This document shows positions 9,191-18,813 of a stretch of 64,000 nucleotides of DNA, in pieces; within the stretch, counting starts at the first letter, position 1, and each line of letters begins with the position of its first letter. Origin of the DNA: an uncultured Opitutia bacterium (GTDB lineage: Bacteria; Verrucomicrobiota; Verrucomicrobiia; Opitutales; UBA953); the NCBI GenBank assembly GCA_903889525.1, contig CAISXT010000069.1, positions 1-64,000 of the forward strand. The letters run 5' to 3'. The notes under the pieces are model-generated. The model saw nothing but the letters and a program-made list of their open reading frames with translations. It made no database searches and was not told the DNA's origin. The position numbers were made by a program, and so were the translations under genes.

Positions 9191-12001
9191 TTATTGGGTT
9201 TGGAAAAAGGAACTGGCGACGGTCGCCTGGATGACTTCCTGCAGGCGATAGTCATGGGCAGCCGCCTGTGCGGTGATCTGATCGACCACGACGTGGTCGC
9301 CATAAACAATCGGCCGACCGAGGGAGTAGCAGAGGAACTTTTCAACGAAGGCGCGGGCGAAGACTTTCTTCTGGGCAAGCAAGGCAGCCTTGAACTCCTG
9401 CACGGTCTTGAAAGCGCTCCCATCGGGGAGCTGGCCGCTCACATCCAGCAAGGGCGAACCCTTGTCGCCCCGCATCCCTTCCCCGTTCTGGCGATCGCGC
9501 CACATGCCGATGGCGTCATAATTCTCCAGTGCCAAGCCGAAGGCATCGACACGGGCGTGGCAGCTGGCACAGTTCTCCGAAAGACGGTGTTGATCCAATC
9601 GCTCGCGGACGGTCAGTTGCTGGCGGCCCTTAATGGCGGGCAAGTCCCCTGCGTTAGGCGGCGGCGGCGGCACGGGCTGATTCCACAGCATGTCCAGCAC
9701 CCAGGTGGCGCGACGAACGGGAAGCGTACGCGTGCCATCCGCCAGATAGGTCATCAAGCCGGCCATGCCCAGCACACCGCCGCGCCGACCATCAGCCGGG
9801 GCGGGAACTCGCCGGAAATTTTCCCCATCCACACCCTCGATCCCGTAATGTTTGGCCAGCCGTTCATTGATCACTAAGAAATCGCTATCAAGGAAGTTGG
9901 TCAGGGGGAGGTTCTTCTGGAGGACTTCCTGGAAGAATTCCAGCGGCTCACGCTTCGAGCTATCCCGCAAGGCATCATCATACTGACGATAGAAATCGCG
10001 GTTCGGCGGGTTACCGTTGTCGAAATTACGAACGCTCAACCATTGGCCGGCAAAATTACGGACAAACTCCGTCGACCGGCGATCAGCCAGCAAGCGCTTG
10101 ACCTGCGCCTGAATGACCGAGGGGTCGCGCAACTTGCCGGCGGCGGCCAACTTGTAGAGCTCTTGATCCGGAGCGCTGCTCCAAAGTAGGTAGGAGAGAC
10201 GGCTGGCCAATTGCCAATCATCAATGGACTTCGGGCCGGCAGCGGGAGCGGCCGAGGGAGCGGCCACCTGGCTTTCGCTGCCGAGGTACAAGAATGCCGG
10301 CGAGCATAACAGGTTCTTCACCCCTTCACGGACGGCCTGATTAAACGTCAGGGTACGAGCAGCTTTAACTTGAAGCGTCCAGGCCACCATGCGTTCGACT
10401 TCCGAGGCGGCGGCCGGGCGACGATAGGCATGGGGGAGAATGCGGGCGAAAATTTCGCGAAGGTAAGCATCATCCTCCCGCCCTTCGCCAGCAAAGAATA
10501 ATGTCTGCCGGGCCTTGGACGGCCATTCCACAATCGGTCCTTCCCAGTTCATTTCGCCGACCCAAAGCCGCGGACGCTTCGCGATATCCAACTTGGGATC
10601 ATAGACCCACAGGGGACCGGCGAAAGTTTTGCGATTCTCCAAGGCAGCGGCCAACGCCACTTCCGACTTCTTCTTCAGCTCGGCGATGAATTCGGCCGGC
10701 TTTTTCTCCCGGATGGCGCGTTCAATCTCCCCCGCGATGGTCACCGGCTTCCATTGCACATCCTGGTAAAGAGGGTTCGTGATGACGACATCCTTGTCCC
10801 CGTTGTCCCAGCCCATGCGCCAACTCCGATTCATCCCAGGAGGGCCGGCCTGCAGGTACATCATGAAAACATATTCCTTCGGGGCGTCCAACGGGGCGTC
10901 GATCACGGCACTCTGCACCACCTCAATCGGACTACCCGAACCATACTCCACGACGAGCCTGACCTCTTTCTGCTCTTCCTTACCCTCCCCCTTGAAGGCA
11001 CCCGCCTTGATGCGGAAACGATACCAGCCATCTCGCTTCACCCCTTTCTTCCCCCAATCTTCACCGTAGAAAGGACTCCGCAGGTTGCCCGGCCGACGGT
11101 AATTATTACCGCCGGAAAGGTAGTCAATCCCGCCGTTCTTGGCCGTCCAATAGAACGGGCCGTGGGGCACATAACGATTCTCCTTGGCGTTCCATTGACC
11201 GAAATTGTCGACAGCGATTTTGGACAACGGTTCTTTGAAGGCCGCCACCACTCCCGGCGGCGGGTTCGTGTCCACGACCTTGCCGGTGGCGTCTTTGGTG
11301 GCCGCCCCAATGCCATGCACATGCTTTTCGTTCAAGGCATTCCAGGTAAATTTCTGCACATCCGGCTTCTCGATGAAGACTGCCTCATCCAGCACCAGGT
11401 CGGCGACAGCCATGTACTGGGTCAGCTGCCCCTCATCCATGAACAAGCTGGCGCCACCACGATCGAATCCGCCCACTTTCCCGTCAGCCGGCAATTCCTT
11501 CTCGATGCGGCGGGCGAAACCTTCCTCGAGGGAAAAGATATCGCGGACGGTATTAGCGTATTCGACCCGGTTCATCCGGCGCATCGGGACGCGGCCGCCC
11601 GCGCCCTGGGCAATCTTGGTGGTCTCATCCAACTGCTGAGCTACCCACGAGGTCACGCGAAAGGCTTCTTTGGCGTCAGGACGAGGTTTTTTTTTCGGCG
11701 GCATCTCGCCTCCATTGATCTTATCCATCACCTCTTTCCAGAGGCTGGCATTATTCCCGGCCGTAAAATCAGCGCTAAGGAGATCGATGCGGAAACCGGC
11801 CCGAGCGGACTCGGCATCATGGCAGTCGACGCAATGATTCTGAATGAACGGCCGGATATTGGCTGGCACTGGCACGACCGGCTCAGCGGCGAGCAAACCG
11901 AGTGCACCAACGAACAGACAGGTCGCTTGAGGCAAGAAACGATGGAGGAGACGCGGTCTCACGGGGTGGCTCGATTCCGCCAGATGGGCGGAGGGTTTCA
12001 A
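9191..12001 (-). CDS. DUF1592 domain-containing protein (PSCyt1/DUF1587/DUF1595/DUF1592/DUF1588/DUF1585 architecture)
   Basis: CVDCHD near the N-terminus, INGGEMPPKKKPRP, LTYLADGTRTLPVRRATWVLDMLWNQPVPPPPPN, CASCHARVDAFGLALENYDAIG; apparent TTG start. Confidence 0.92.
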   Translation of the reverse strand: MKPSAHLAESSHPVRPRLLHRFLPQATCLFVGALGLLAAEPVVPVPANIRPFIQNHCVDCHDAESARAGFRIDLLSADFTAGNNASLWKEVMDKINGGEMPPKKKPRPDAKEAFRVTSWVAQQLDETTKIAQGAGGRVPMRRMNRVEYANTVRDIFSLEEGFARRIEKELPADGKVGGFDRGGASLFMDEGQLTQYMAVADLVLDEAVFIEKPDVQKFTWNALNEKHVHGIGAATKDATGKVVDTNPPPGVVAAFKEPLSKIAVDNFGQWNAKENRYVPHGPFYWTAKNGGIDYLSGGNNYRRPGNLRSPFYGEDWGKKGVKRDGWYRFRIKAGAFKGEGKEEQKEVRLVVEYGSGSPIEVVQSAVIDAPLDAPKEYVFMMYLQAGPPGMNRSWRMGWDNGDKDVVITNPLYQDVQWKPVTIAGEIERAIREKKPAEFIAELKKKSEVALAAALENRKTFAGPLWVYDPKLDIAKRPRLWVGEMNWEGPIVEWPSKARQTLFFAGEGREDDAYLREIFARILPHAYRRPAAASEVERMVAWTLQVKAARTLTFNQAVREGVKNLLCSPAFLYLGSESQVAAPSAAPAAGPKSIDDWQLASRLSYLLWSSAPDQELYKLAAAGKLRDPSVIQAQVKRLLADRRSTEFVRNFAGQWLSVRNFDNGNPPNRDFYRQYDDALRDSSKREPLEFFQEVLQKNLPLTNFLDSDFLVINERLAKHYGIEGVDGENFRRVPAPADGRRGGVLGMAGLMTYLADGTRTLPVRRATWVLDMLWNQPVPPPPPNAGDLPAIKGRQQLTVRERLDQHRLSENCASCHARVDAFGLALENYDAIGMWRDRQNGEGMRGDKGSPLLDVSGQLPDGSAFKTVQEFKAALLAQKKVFARAFVEKFLCYSLGRPIVYGDHVVVDQITAQAAAHDYRLQEVIQATVASSFFQTQ

Positions 12002-12093
12002 ATGTTATATTAAACCCCCCCAGGTCAGCGACGAGTCAGAGGGTTCATCCTCCCAAAAAGCGTCGTGTTCTCAATGTCGCACCTCCCTACCCC

Positions 12094-13284
12094 TTAGTTG
12101 GCGACAAACTGCATGATCCGCATCGCATGCCCCGTTCCATGCGTTTCGCTGGAGATTCGCAGGGTAAGCGTATGCGCACCGGGCGCGAGTTCCGTGCCGA
12201 GCATCACCGTGCGGGGATAATGGAGTCCTTTGCTGTAGGCATGCAGTAAGTCCGTGGGCTTGAACGGCCCGCCATCGATGCTCGCCTCGACAATCCCCGC
12301 ATCGGGTCCCGCGACGATGAAGGCGCCAACGGCCGTACCCTCAAAGGTCAGGGTAGCCTCTGCTCCAGGTTCAGAGGCGGAGAGCATGGGTAACTTCGCA
12401 AAGGTCGCACGCGAAGAGCCGGGCAGTTTCTTCCACTCGGGTACGCCGAGAGTCCAACCGCTTTTCACCTTGGCGTGCATCGGGTCGATGAAGCGTCCAG
12501 ACGAATAGCTGAAGGCATCCAGCGGAGACGCGGGCAACTTCGCCGGGCTTAAGCTGGCCTGCGCCGACAGAGGGACTGCCCACGCCCGACCGAACAAGTC
12601 ATTGATCATATTTGCGCAGATTCGATTACCGGCCGGGGCCGGATGGACGCCACCGAAAGTCTTCCAGGTCAGCGATCCTGCCGTAATCTGCGAGGCCACC
12701 TCTCGGGCGAGATTAATAGTCGAGCGGGAATAGTACCGTGCCACTGCCTCATGGGTTTCGACCGTGAGCGGGGTCTTGCCCTGCTGGAAGGACGATAAAA
12801 TGAATTCATTCACGAAGAACGTCACCACGATGTCCATGTTTGGGTTATTCTGTTGAGCGTGCCGAAGGATGCCTTCGAGCCCGCGGATGCATTCAGCCTT
12901 CGTATGATGGGCATCTTGGTCATCGTTGACGGCAAACTCCACGAACAGTAGATCAATCGGACCATGCGAGAGCACATCGCGTTCGAGACGGAAAGCCCCC
13001 GTCGTGGAACAAGTCGAACTGATCCCCGCGCTCGTAAAGGTGAACTCTGTCCCCGGAAAGCGTTTCTGGAGAATTTCGCAGACCATCGGACGGTAGCCAT
13101 TCATCTCCGTGATGGAACCGCCTAAGAAGGCCACGTTGCCGCGCTTCGTGCGCTCAAATTGCAAGCGGGAGTTATCGAGGCTTCCGCGGAATTGAACGTT
13201 CTCGCCAAAAGGCTGCGGCCCGGCGGCGAGCGCCATGAACGGCAAGAACAAGAAGAGAGCGAGGCGGGCGAGGTGGGGTTTCAT
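12094..13284 (-). CDS. SGNH/GDSL hydrolase family protein, secreted
   Basis: FLGGSITEMNGYRP (block I), FVEFAVNDD (block III), GGVHPAPAG (block V); signal peptide; ATG at 13284. Confidence 0.82.
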   Translation of the reverse strand: MKPHLARLALFLFLPFMALAAGPQPFGENVQFRGSLDNSRLQFERTKRGNVAFLGGSITEMNGYRPMVCEILQKRFPGTEFTFTSAGISSTCSTTGAFRLERDVLSHGPIDLLFVEFAVNDDQDAHHTKAECIRGLEGILRHAQQNNPNMDIVVTFFVNEFILSSFQQGKTPLTVETHEAVARYYSRSTINLAREVASQITAGSLTWKTFGGVHPAPAGNRICANMINDLFGRAWAVPLSAQASLSPAKLPASPLDAFSYSSGRFIDPMHAKVKSGWTLGVPEWKKLPGSSRATFAKLPMLSASEPGAEATLTFEGTAVGAFIVAGPDAGIVEASIDGGPFKPTDLLHAYSKGLHYPRTVMLGTELAPGAHTLTLRISSETHGTGHAMRIMQFVAN

Positions 13285-13351
13285 CGTCAACCCCACCCTA
13301 CCCGTTCGCCTGATATAATAAAGTCTCAATCAAACGATCTGCCGAATCCGC

Positions 13352-14005
13352 CTAGCCCCGCTGCACATACTCCGCCAGATAGCGCATACCCATGACGTCC
13401 TCACGGTTATACTCAATTAAACGCGCCCAATCCCGCTTAGCCTCCGGGGTGAGTTCGCGATGGGTGCCATCCCGCTTGGCAAGTAACCGACGTAAGCGCC
13501 CAAGGATCGCACCCGGCTCCACGGCGAGGAGGTATCGCTTATAGGGATAGCCGACCGCGGCCTGGACGAGGAAGTTCTTCAGGCCAGGCTTCCGCCGCTC
13601 ACCGGCCAGACGGCAAGCCTCCGCATAGATTTCTGGCCGGTTGTTCCTAAACCACCTCGCGGCATTCACGTTAAAGTAGTTCTCCTTGATCCATTCGGCG
13701 TGCTCAGGGCAAGCCGCCATCAGCACGTCACGCTCAGGGATGCTGTAGCCGGCGATGAGACTACCCGACGCCATGGCCTGCTGAACAACCTGGCTCGCCA
13801 GTTCCTTCCACGGGAGGAAGACCAGCTGCCGGGCTTCCGCCGATTCCGCGAGAATGGCGTCATGGGCATACGTCATCAGCCCCTCGGCCCAAAGCACCGA
13901 CGTCAGGGCGGGCAAGACATCGGCCTTACGCATCTCCACGTCCAACCAGATAATGGAGCGGGTGTTCTGCTGGATGGCGGCGGACTGGAGGGTATGGCGG
14001 GGCAT
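13352..14005 (-). CDS. RNase H-like (DEDD-type) exonuclease-fold protein
   Basis: IIWLDVEMRK near the N-terminus, IAGYSIPERDVL, C-terminal EYNREDVMGMRYLAEYV resembling Exo III; fold assignment tentative. Confidence 0.6.
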   Translation of the reverse strand: MPRHTLQSAAIQQNTRSIIWLDVEMRKADVLPALTSVLWAEGLMTYAHDAILAESAEARQLVFLPWKELASQVVQQAMASGSLIAGYSIPERDVLMAACPEHAEWIKENYFNVNAARWFRNNRPEIYAEACRLAGERRKPGLKNFLVQAAVGYPYKRYLLAVEPGAILGRLRRLLAKRDGTHRELTPEAKRDWARLIEYNREDVMGMRYLAEYVQRG

Positions 14006-14192
14006 GAGAGCGGCACTATACACCCGTCTCCTCAAAACACCCCCTCGGCGACCCGTCGTGCCGAGCTCCCCCTAAAGGGGGTAATATCCAAAATAAAACT
14101 CGACAGGCTTTGGACGGCCTCGGCGGCGGCCCGCAGGACCAACGCCAAGAACTTGCGCTCACGGCGTCTGTTGGCGCCGCCGCCCGCAGGGT

Positions 14193-17100
14193 TTACTTGG
14201 AAATCGGCTGGGAGATGCGCAGGTAGGCAAAAAGATCGCGGAGCTGCTGGTCCGAAAGGGTATCGAGCAGGCCTTCGGGCATCAGGCTGCGCCCCATGGG
14301 CGTGAGCAGGCTAACGTCGGCCTGGCGCAAGGTGATATCTTCACCTTCGAGCCCGCGGAGAACCAGAATCTGCGCGTCTCGCTCGACCAGGAAGCCGCTC
14401 AACGAACGGCCGTCCTTAGTGCTCACCGAGTAATACTGAAACCCTTCACGGATTTCCGCATTAGGGTTGATGATACTGATGAGCATCGTGCCGAGGTTGT
14501 CGCGTTGATACGCCGTAAGCTCGGGTCCGATCCGGCCACCTTTAAAGAAGAGTTTATGACACGGGGCACACTTCTCCATGAAGATGGGCTCACCGGCATA
14601 TGGGTTGCCAGAGCCGGCCTTGAGTTTGGCTTCAACGTCAGCGATCTTCGCGATAAAATCCGTCGCCCCCGCGGCGGGCTGCTGGGGGTAAATCTCGGCG
14701 AGCAGCGACTGCAGCTGCTTGGGCTCGTGGTGGCGAATCCGGTCGACCATGTCACGCGGGACGGTGTTGGCGGCAACCTCGCCGGCCTTAATGGATTTCA
14801 AGAGGTCGAGGCTCCATTCAGCCCGACTGACCAGCAGCGCTAAGGCAGTGAGGCGGACCTCCCCTGCGGACTTCGCAAGCAGGGCCACGGCTTTCGAGCC
14901 AATCTCCGGCCTGTCGTAGGACATCAGTGAAATCAAAGCGGCCTTACGGAGCGGAACGGGCTCGGCAGAGTCAGCGATGGCCAGCAGCACAGCCAAGGCA
15001 TCGGGCTGGCGAACCTCCCCAAAGACCCGCACATAATTAAGTCGCTCGGTCACGTCCGCCTTCTGGTTAGCGATGACGACGAGGGCATCTTTAATGGCGG
15101 CGGCATCCCCTTGGCGCACCCGGAGGATAATCGGCGCCTTCCCGGACGCGGCCATCGCCTGGAGTAGTTCGTCCGGCAGCCCGGCAAGCTCGCGGCCGCG
15201 ATAGGCATCTTCGAATCCCTTCATCAAATAGACACTATGTGCGGGTGTCGGGGCGAGGCGAAGCAGCTGGGCACAGACCAAGAGATCGGCCCGGCGGCCT
15301 TCGGTGGCAAAGCGGCGCATCAGACGTGGCAACAAATGTTGCTGGACCAGCGGTCGATCCCAGATCGCGGGATCCTTCACGAAGTTCACCACCGCATCAC
15401 GGTCGAGCGTGATATGGGATTCGAGGGCAAACCAAAGCAGCAGAGGCAAGTAGGCGTCAGCGACGTCCTCATCGCGGGCGGCCAGGGCAGCCACGAGTTT
15501 CAACATCTGGGCGGTCGGCAGACGACGAGCCGTCGAGGCAATCTGCGAACGCACTTCGGCATCGGGCTCGGTCTGGGCCAGTTTCAGGATATCTGCGAAA
15601 GCGGCCGCCGGCAGATCGCGGGCAGGCTTGGCATCCAGTCCGGGCACGCCAAGACCACGGTTCACGCCATACTTATCCCCGAGAAACCGCGTGGACCAGA
15701 AGCGGACGGGCGCGTAGGCATGTGTCAGGCATTCACGGGCGCGGGCATCATTCAGGGCGCCCACCTGATAGAGAGCCCAGAGCGCACCGAGGGCACCGCG
15801 ACCATGATCGTCTTTCAAGAGCTGTTGCAGGAGCGGCAGGGCCGTCGGGTCCTTACGTTCGGCGAGAAGCTGCAGGGAAGCCGTGCGGTGGAACTTATTC
15901 GCATGGGTCAGCAGGGCAATGAGCTCAACCGTGGATTTACCTTCCAGATTCGTATCGGTCTCAAGCTTCGCATCCTTCCCGCGCAGACGGTAGAGTCGAC
16001 CGGTCGTGGGATCGATCTGGTTCTGGTAATGCTGACCGTGGGCGATATAAAATTCGTACATGTCCGACACGAAAAGCGATCCATCCGGCGCATTGGCGCT
16101 GTAGAGGGGGCGGAAGCAAACATCCTCGGACCACAGGGCGATACCCTTGTCGGCCGTGACATACGTGGCCCCCTGCGGAATGCGCTCCGAGTCAGTGACC
16201 GTATTGTGTAACGGATCGAGGGAGAAGAGGTGCTCCTGATATTTGGCGGGCATCGCTGTGCCTTCGATGAAGGAACCGAAGTGGGCGAAACGCGGGACCG
16301 GATTCTTGGTGCCGAGGATGGGAAGCTGGCCAAAGGAATAAGGACTGCGCGGAGGCCCGAATTTACCCGGATCGACGCCTTGCTTCAGGTAGATACCGCC
16401 TTGGACGTAATGCCAGCCGCGGGTGTTGCCGCCGTTATGACCCGAGTACATGCGTCCGTCGCCATCGAACTCGAGACCGAACGGATTCCCCGAACCCTCG
16501 CTGAAGATATCGTATTCACGCGTCTTCGGATTATAGCGCCAGACCATGCAACCCTCGAAATGAACGGCTGACGAATCCGCGGAATCGAAACCCGGGCGGG
16601 TGACGCGCGAGGAGGAAGTACTGCCATGGACACCATAAATCCAGCCGTCGGGTCCAAGGATAATACCATTGCCGACCGAGTGCGTGTCTTCGAGCCCGAA
16701 GCCCGCGAGATGGACGACCGGCGGGCCATCCGGGATGTCGTCACCATTGGCATCGGGATAAAAGAGGAGATAAGGAGGATTCATCACCCAAACGCCGCCC
16801 TGGGCGCGCACCGCAGAGTTCGCCATGTTGAGACCATCCTGGAAGACCGTGTGCTTATCGTAGACCCCGTCATGCTTGGTCGACTCATGGATGGAGACGA
16901 TATCGGCGCCGCGATCGTGATTCGGGGGAGCGGGCGGGACGCGATCGTAGTGCGAGCGATAATACTTATCGCGGCTGATCATGGTCACCCCGGCGGGGTA
17001 AGGATATTGACGGTATTGCGTAACCCAGAGGCGGCCGCGGGTATCAAAACTGAAATGCGTTGGCTGAGCGATGAGCGGCTCCGCTAGCAATAAATCAACG

Positions 17101-17777
17101 GCGAGGTCAGGCGTGGAACGCATCTTCGCATAGGCATCGGCCGGTGAGAGCGCCTGCCCGTGAAACTGTTCAGCGCGACCCAATACACGATTGGATTCGC
17201 GGAACGTCGCGAAGGAAGTGGTGGTCGGTTGCACCTTCAGCGACGGACCAGGCGACAACGCCGTCGACGACATTTCCCACGGCCCTTCGAGGACGCACTC
17301 CATGAAGTAGTTCATGATGAACGGAGCTTCGCCAAGGAAGCCGCCCTTCCCGGCCTCGTGATGAATATGAAAAAGGAGTTCGTTCCATTCGCCCTTTTTG
17401 AGCGTGCCCACCGGGACCTTATGACGGAAGACCTCAGCCCGGGCGCTCTTGTAGGGTGAGAATGTGCCGCCCGTGCCGACCTTCACCCCATTGACAAAAA
17501 GTTCGTGGACTCCCTCGAGATCCCGGAAGTGCACGCCCACCGATTCCTCGAAAAGATTACGCTCATGCTTGGCGAAGAATGAATCATCCACGCGCACCCA
17601 AGTGCGCAGCCAAGTATCCCGAGAGAGCAAGGCGCCCGGGACGGCGGTCGTGGCGGCGGTCCCGACCGTGGGGCTGGCGGCGTCGGCGACGGACAGGATG
17701 CACAGCGCGCATGCCAGCACCGCCCAAGTAAGGGGCAATTTGCGAGTAAGGGTGCGCAGGTTCAAAAGCATAGTCAT
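14193..17777 (-). CDS. PVC-type haem-binding CxxCH protein (large)
   Basis: LLLAEPLIAQPTHFSFDTRGRLWVTQYRQYPYPAG propeller motif, HEAT-like repeats, C-terminal EKCAPCHKLFFKGGRIGPELTAYQRDNLGTMLISIINPNAEI. Confidence 0.92.
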   Translation of the reverse strand: MTMLLNLRTLTRKLPLTWAVLACALCILSVADAASPTVGTAATTAVPGALLSRDTWLRTWVRVDDSFFAKHERNLFEESVGVHFRDLEGVHELFVNGVKVGTGGTFSPYKSARAEVFRHKVPVGTLKKGEWNELLFHIHHEAGKGGFLGEAPFIMNYFMECVLEGPWEMSSTALSPGPSLKVQPTTTSFATFRESNRVLGRAEQFHGQALSPADAYAKMRSTPDLAVDLLLAEPLIAQPTHFSFDTRGRLWVTQYRQYPYPAGVTMISRDKYYRSHYDRVPPAPPNHDRGADIVSIHESTKHDGVYDKHTVFQDGLNMANSAVRAQGGVWVMNPPYLLFYPDANGDDIPDGPPVVHLAGFGLEDTHSVGNGIILGPDGWIYGVHGSTSSSRVTRPGFDSADSSAVHFEGCMVWRYNPKTREYDIFSEGSGNPFGLEFDGDGRMYSGHNGGNTRGWHYVQGGIYLKQGVDPGKFGPPRSPYSFGQLPILGTKNPVPRFAHFGSFIEGTAMPAKYQEHLFSLDPLHNTVTDSERIPQGATYVTADKGIALWSEDVCFRPLYSANAPDGSLFVSDMYEFYIAHGQHYQNQIDPTTGRLYRLRGKDAKLETDTNLEGKSTVELIALLTHANKFHRTASLQLLAERKDPTALPLLQQLLKDDHGRGALGALWALYQVGALNDARARECLTHAYAPVRFWSTRFLGDKYGVNRGLGVPGLDAKPARDLPAAAFADILKLAQTEPDAEVRSQIASTARRLPTAQMLKLVAALAARDEDVADAYLPLLLWFALESHITLDRDAVVNFVKDPAIWDRPLVQQHLLPRLMRRFATEGRRADLLVCAQLLRLAPTPAHSVYLMKGFEDAYRGRELAGLPDELLQAMAASGKAPIILRVRQGDAAAIKDALVVIANQKADVTERLNYVRVFGEVRQPDALAVLLAIADSAEPVPLRKAALISLMSYDRPEIGSKAVALLAKSAGEVRLTALALLVSRAEWSLDLLKSIKAGEVAANTVPRDMVDRIRHHEPKQLQSLLAEIYPQQPAAGATDFIAKIADVEAKLKAGSGNPYAGEPIFMEKCAPCHKLFFKGGRIGPELTAYQRDNLGTMLISIINPNAEIREGFQYYSVSTKDGRSLSGFLVERDAQILVLRGLEGEDITLRQADVSLLTPMGRSLMPEGLLDTLSDQQLRDLFAYLRISQPISK

Positions 17778-17938
17778 CTGGATAGCGGGGCGGGCGAGAT
17801 AGGTGCAAAGATGCCCGACATTCTCATTGAGGGCGAGAGGTGTATTTGACCGATGTCGGGCGGGAGGAAAACACCGTCCGCCCACGGATGACACAAAGAA
17901 GGATGGAAGGATGCGACCAAATGGGAATAGTCCCGGGT

Positions 17939-18742
17939 ATGCTAGGTGCCATCACCGGAGATATCATCGGTTCCGTCCATGAGTTTAGCGCAAACAATGA
18001 CCCGACGTTTCCGCTATTCACGGAGCGATCATGCCCGACGGATGATTCACTCCTGACCTGGGCAATCGCGCAGGCCTTGCTCAAAGGTGATCCCGATTAT
18101 AAGCCTTATCTCGTCGGTATAGTCGGCTATTACGAAAAGAATGCCCACCGGGCTCCGCTACCGGCCGCCTTCGGCTCCGGCTTCAGCGGATGGGTCTATG
18201 CGGGTGCCGTCGGCGAACGAGATTCCTACGGCAATGGCTCGGCGATGCGGGTATCACCCGTCGCCTGGGCTTTCACCGATCTCGTAGACGTCCTCGAGCA
18301 TGCCCGCTTAAGTGCGCAACCCTCCCACGGGCATGCGGAGGGCATCAAAGGTGCGCAATGCACCGCCGAGTGTATCTGGGTGGCCCGCCAGACCCGCGAT
18401 CCGCAGGCGATGCGGGCGGCCGCCGAAAAATATTACGGCCCCCTGCCCTCCCTGGCGCAGATTAAGGCCACCCATCGTTATAACGAAACCTGCCAAGGCT
18501 GCGTGCCCGAGTGCATGGCCATCGCCGCCGGCACGAATTCTTTTGAAGCGGCGGTGCGGCTCGCCTGCTCCATTCGAGGCGATGCCGATACCTTGGCGGC
18601 GATTACCGGATCGGTCAGCGAAGCGTTATGGGGCATCCCGACGGAGATTCGAGAGGCATCCTTGGCCATCGCCGAACGGTGCTATCCGGGTTTAGCGGAA
18701 TGCGTGGGGACCTTCGAGGCTCGGTACCAACGAACCGCCTAG
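17939..18742 (+). CDS. ADP-ribosylglycohydrolase family protein
   Basis: MLGAITGDIIGSVHEF, TDDSLLTWAIAQALL, YGNGSAMRVSPVAW, GDADTLAAITGSVSEALWGIP; upstream in-frame starts at 17840 and 17888 also possible. Confidence 0.88.
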   Translation: MLGAITGDIIGSVHEFSANNDPTFPLFTERSCPTDDSLLTWAIAQALLKGDPDYKPYLVGIVGYYEKNAHRAPLPAAFGSGFSGWVYAGAVGERDSYGNGSAMRVSPVAWAFTDLVDVLEHARLSAQPSHGHAEGIKGAQCTAECIWVARQTRDPQAMRAAAEKYYGPLPSLAQIKATHRYNETCQGCVPECMAIAAGTNSFEAAVRLACSIRGDADTLAAITGSVSEALWGIPTEIREASLAIAERCYPGLAECVGTFEARYQRTA

Positions 18743-18743
18743 G

Positions 18744-18779
18744 CACAAAAAAACCGCCGCGGTAAAGCGGCGGCGGTTA
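18744..18779 (-). terminator. Intrinsic terminator for the 18814-19350 gene
   Basis: AACCGCCGC-loop-GCGGCGGCGGTT stem followed by a T-tract on the minus strand, between convergent genes. Confidence 0.85.
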
Positions 18780-18813
18780 GGCTGACCAAGCAGGTCAACC
18801 GGTACAGTAAGAC

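Noticed and set aside
10754-12013. 419-aa plus-strand ORF
   Set aside because: Antisense to the DUF1592 gene, whose motifs are unambiguous
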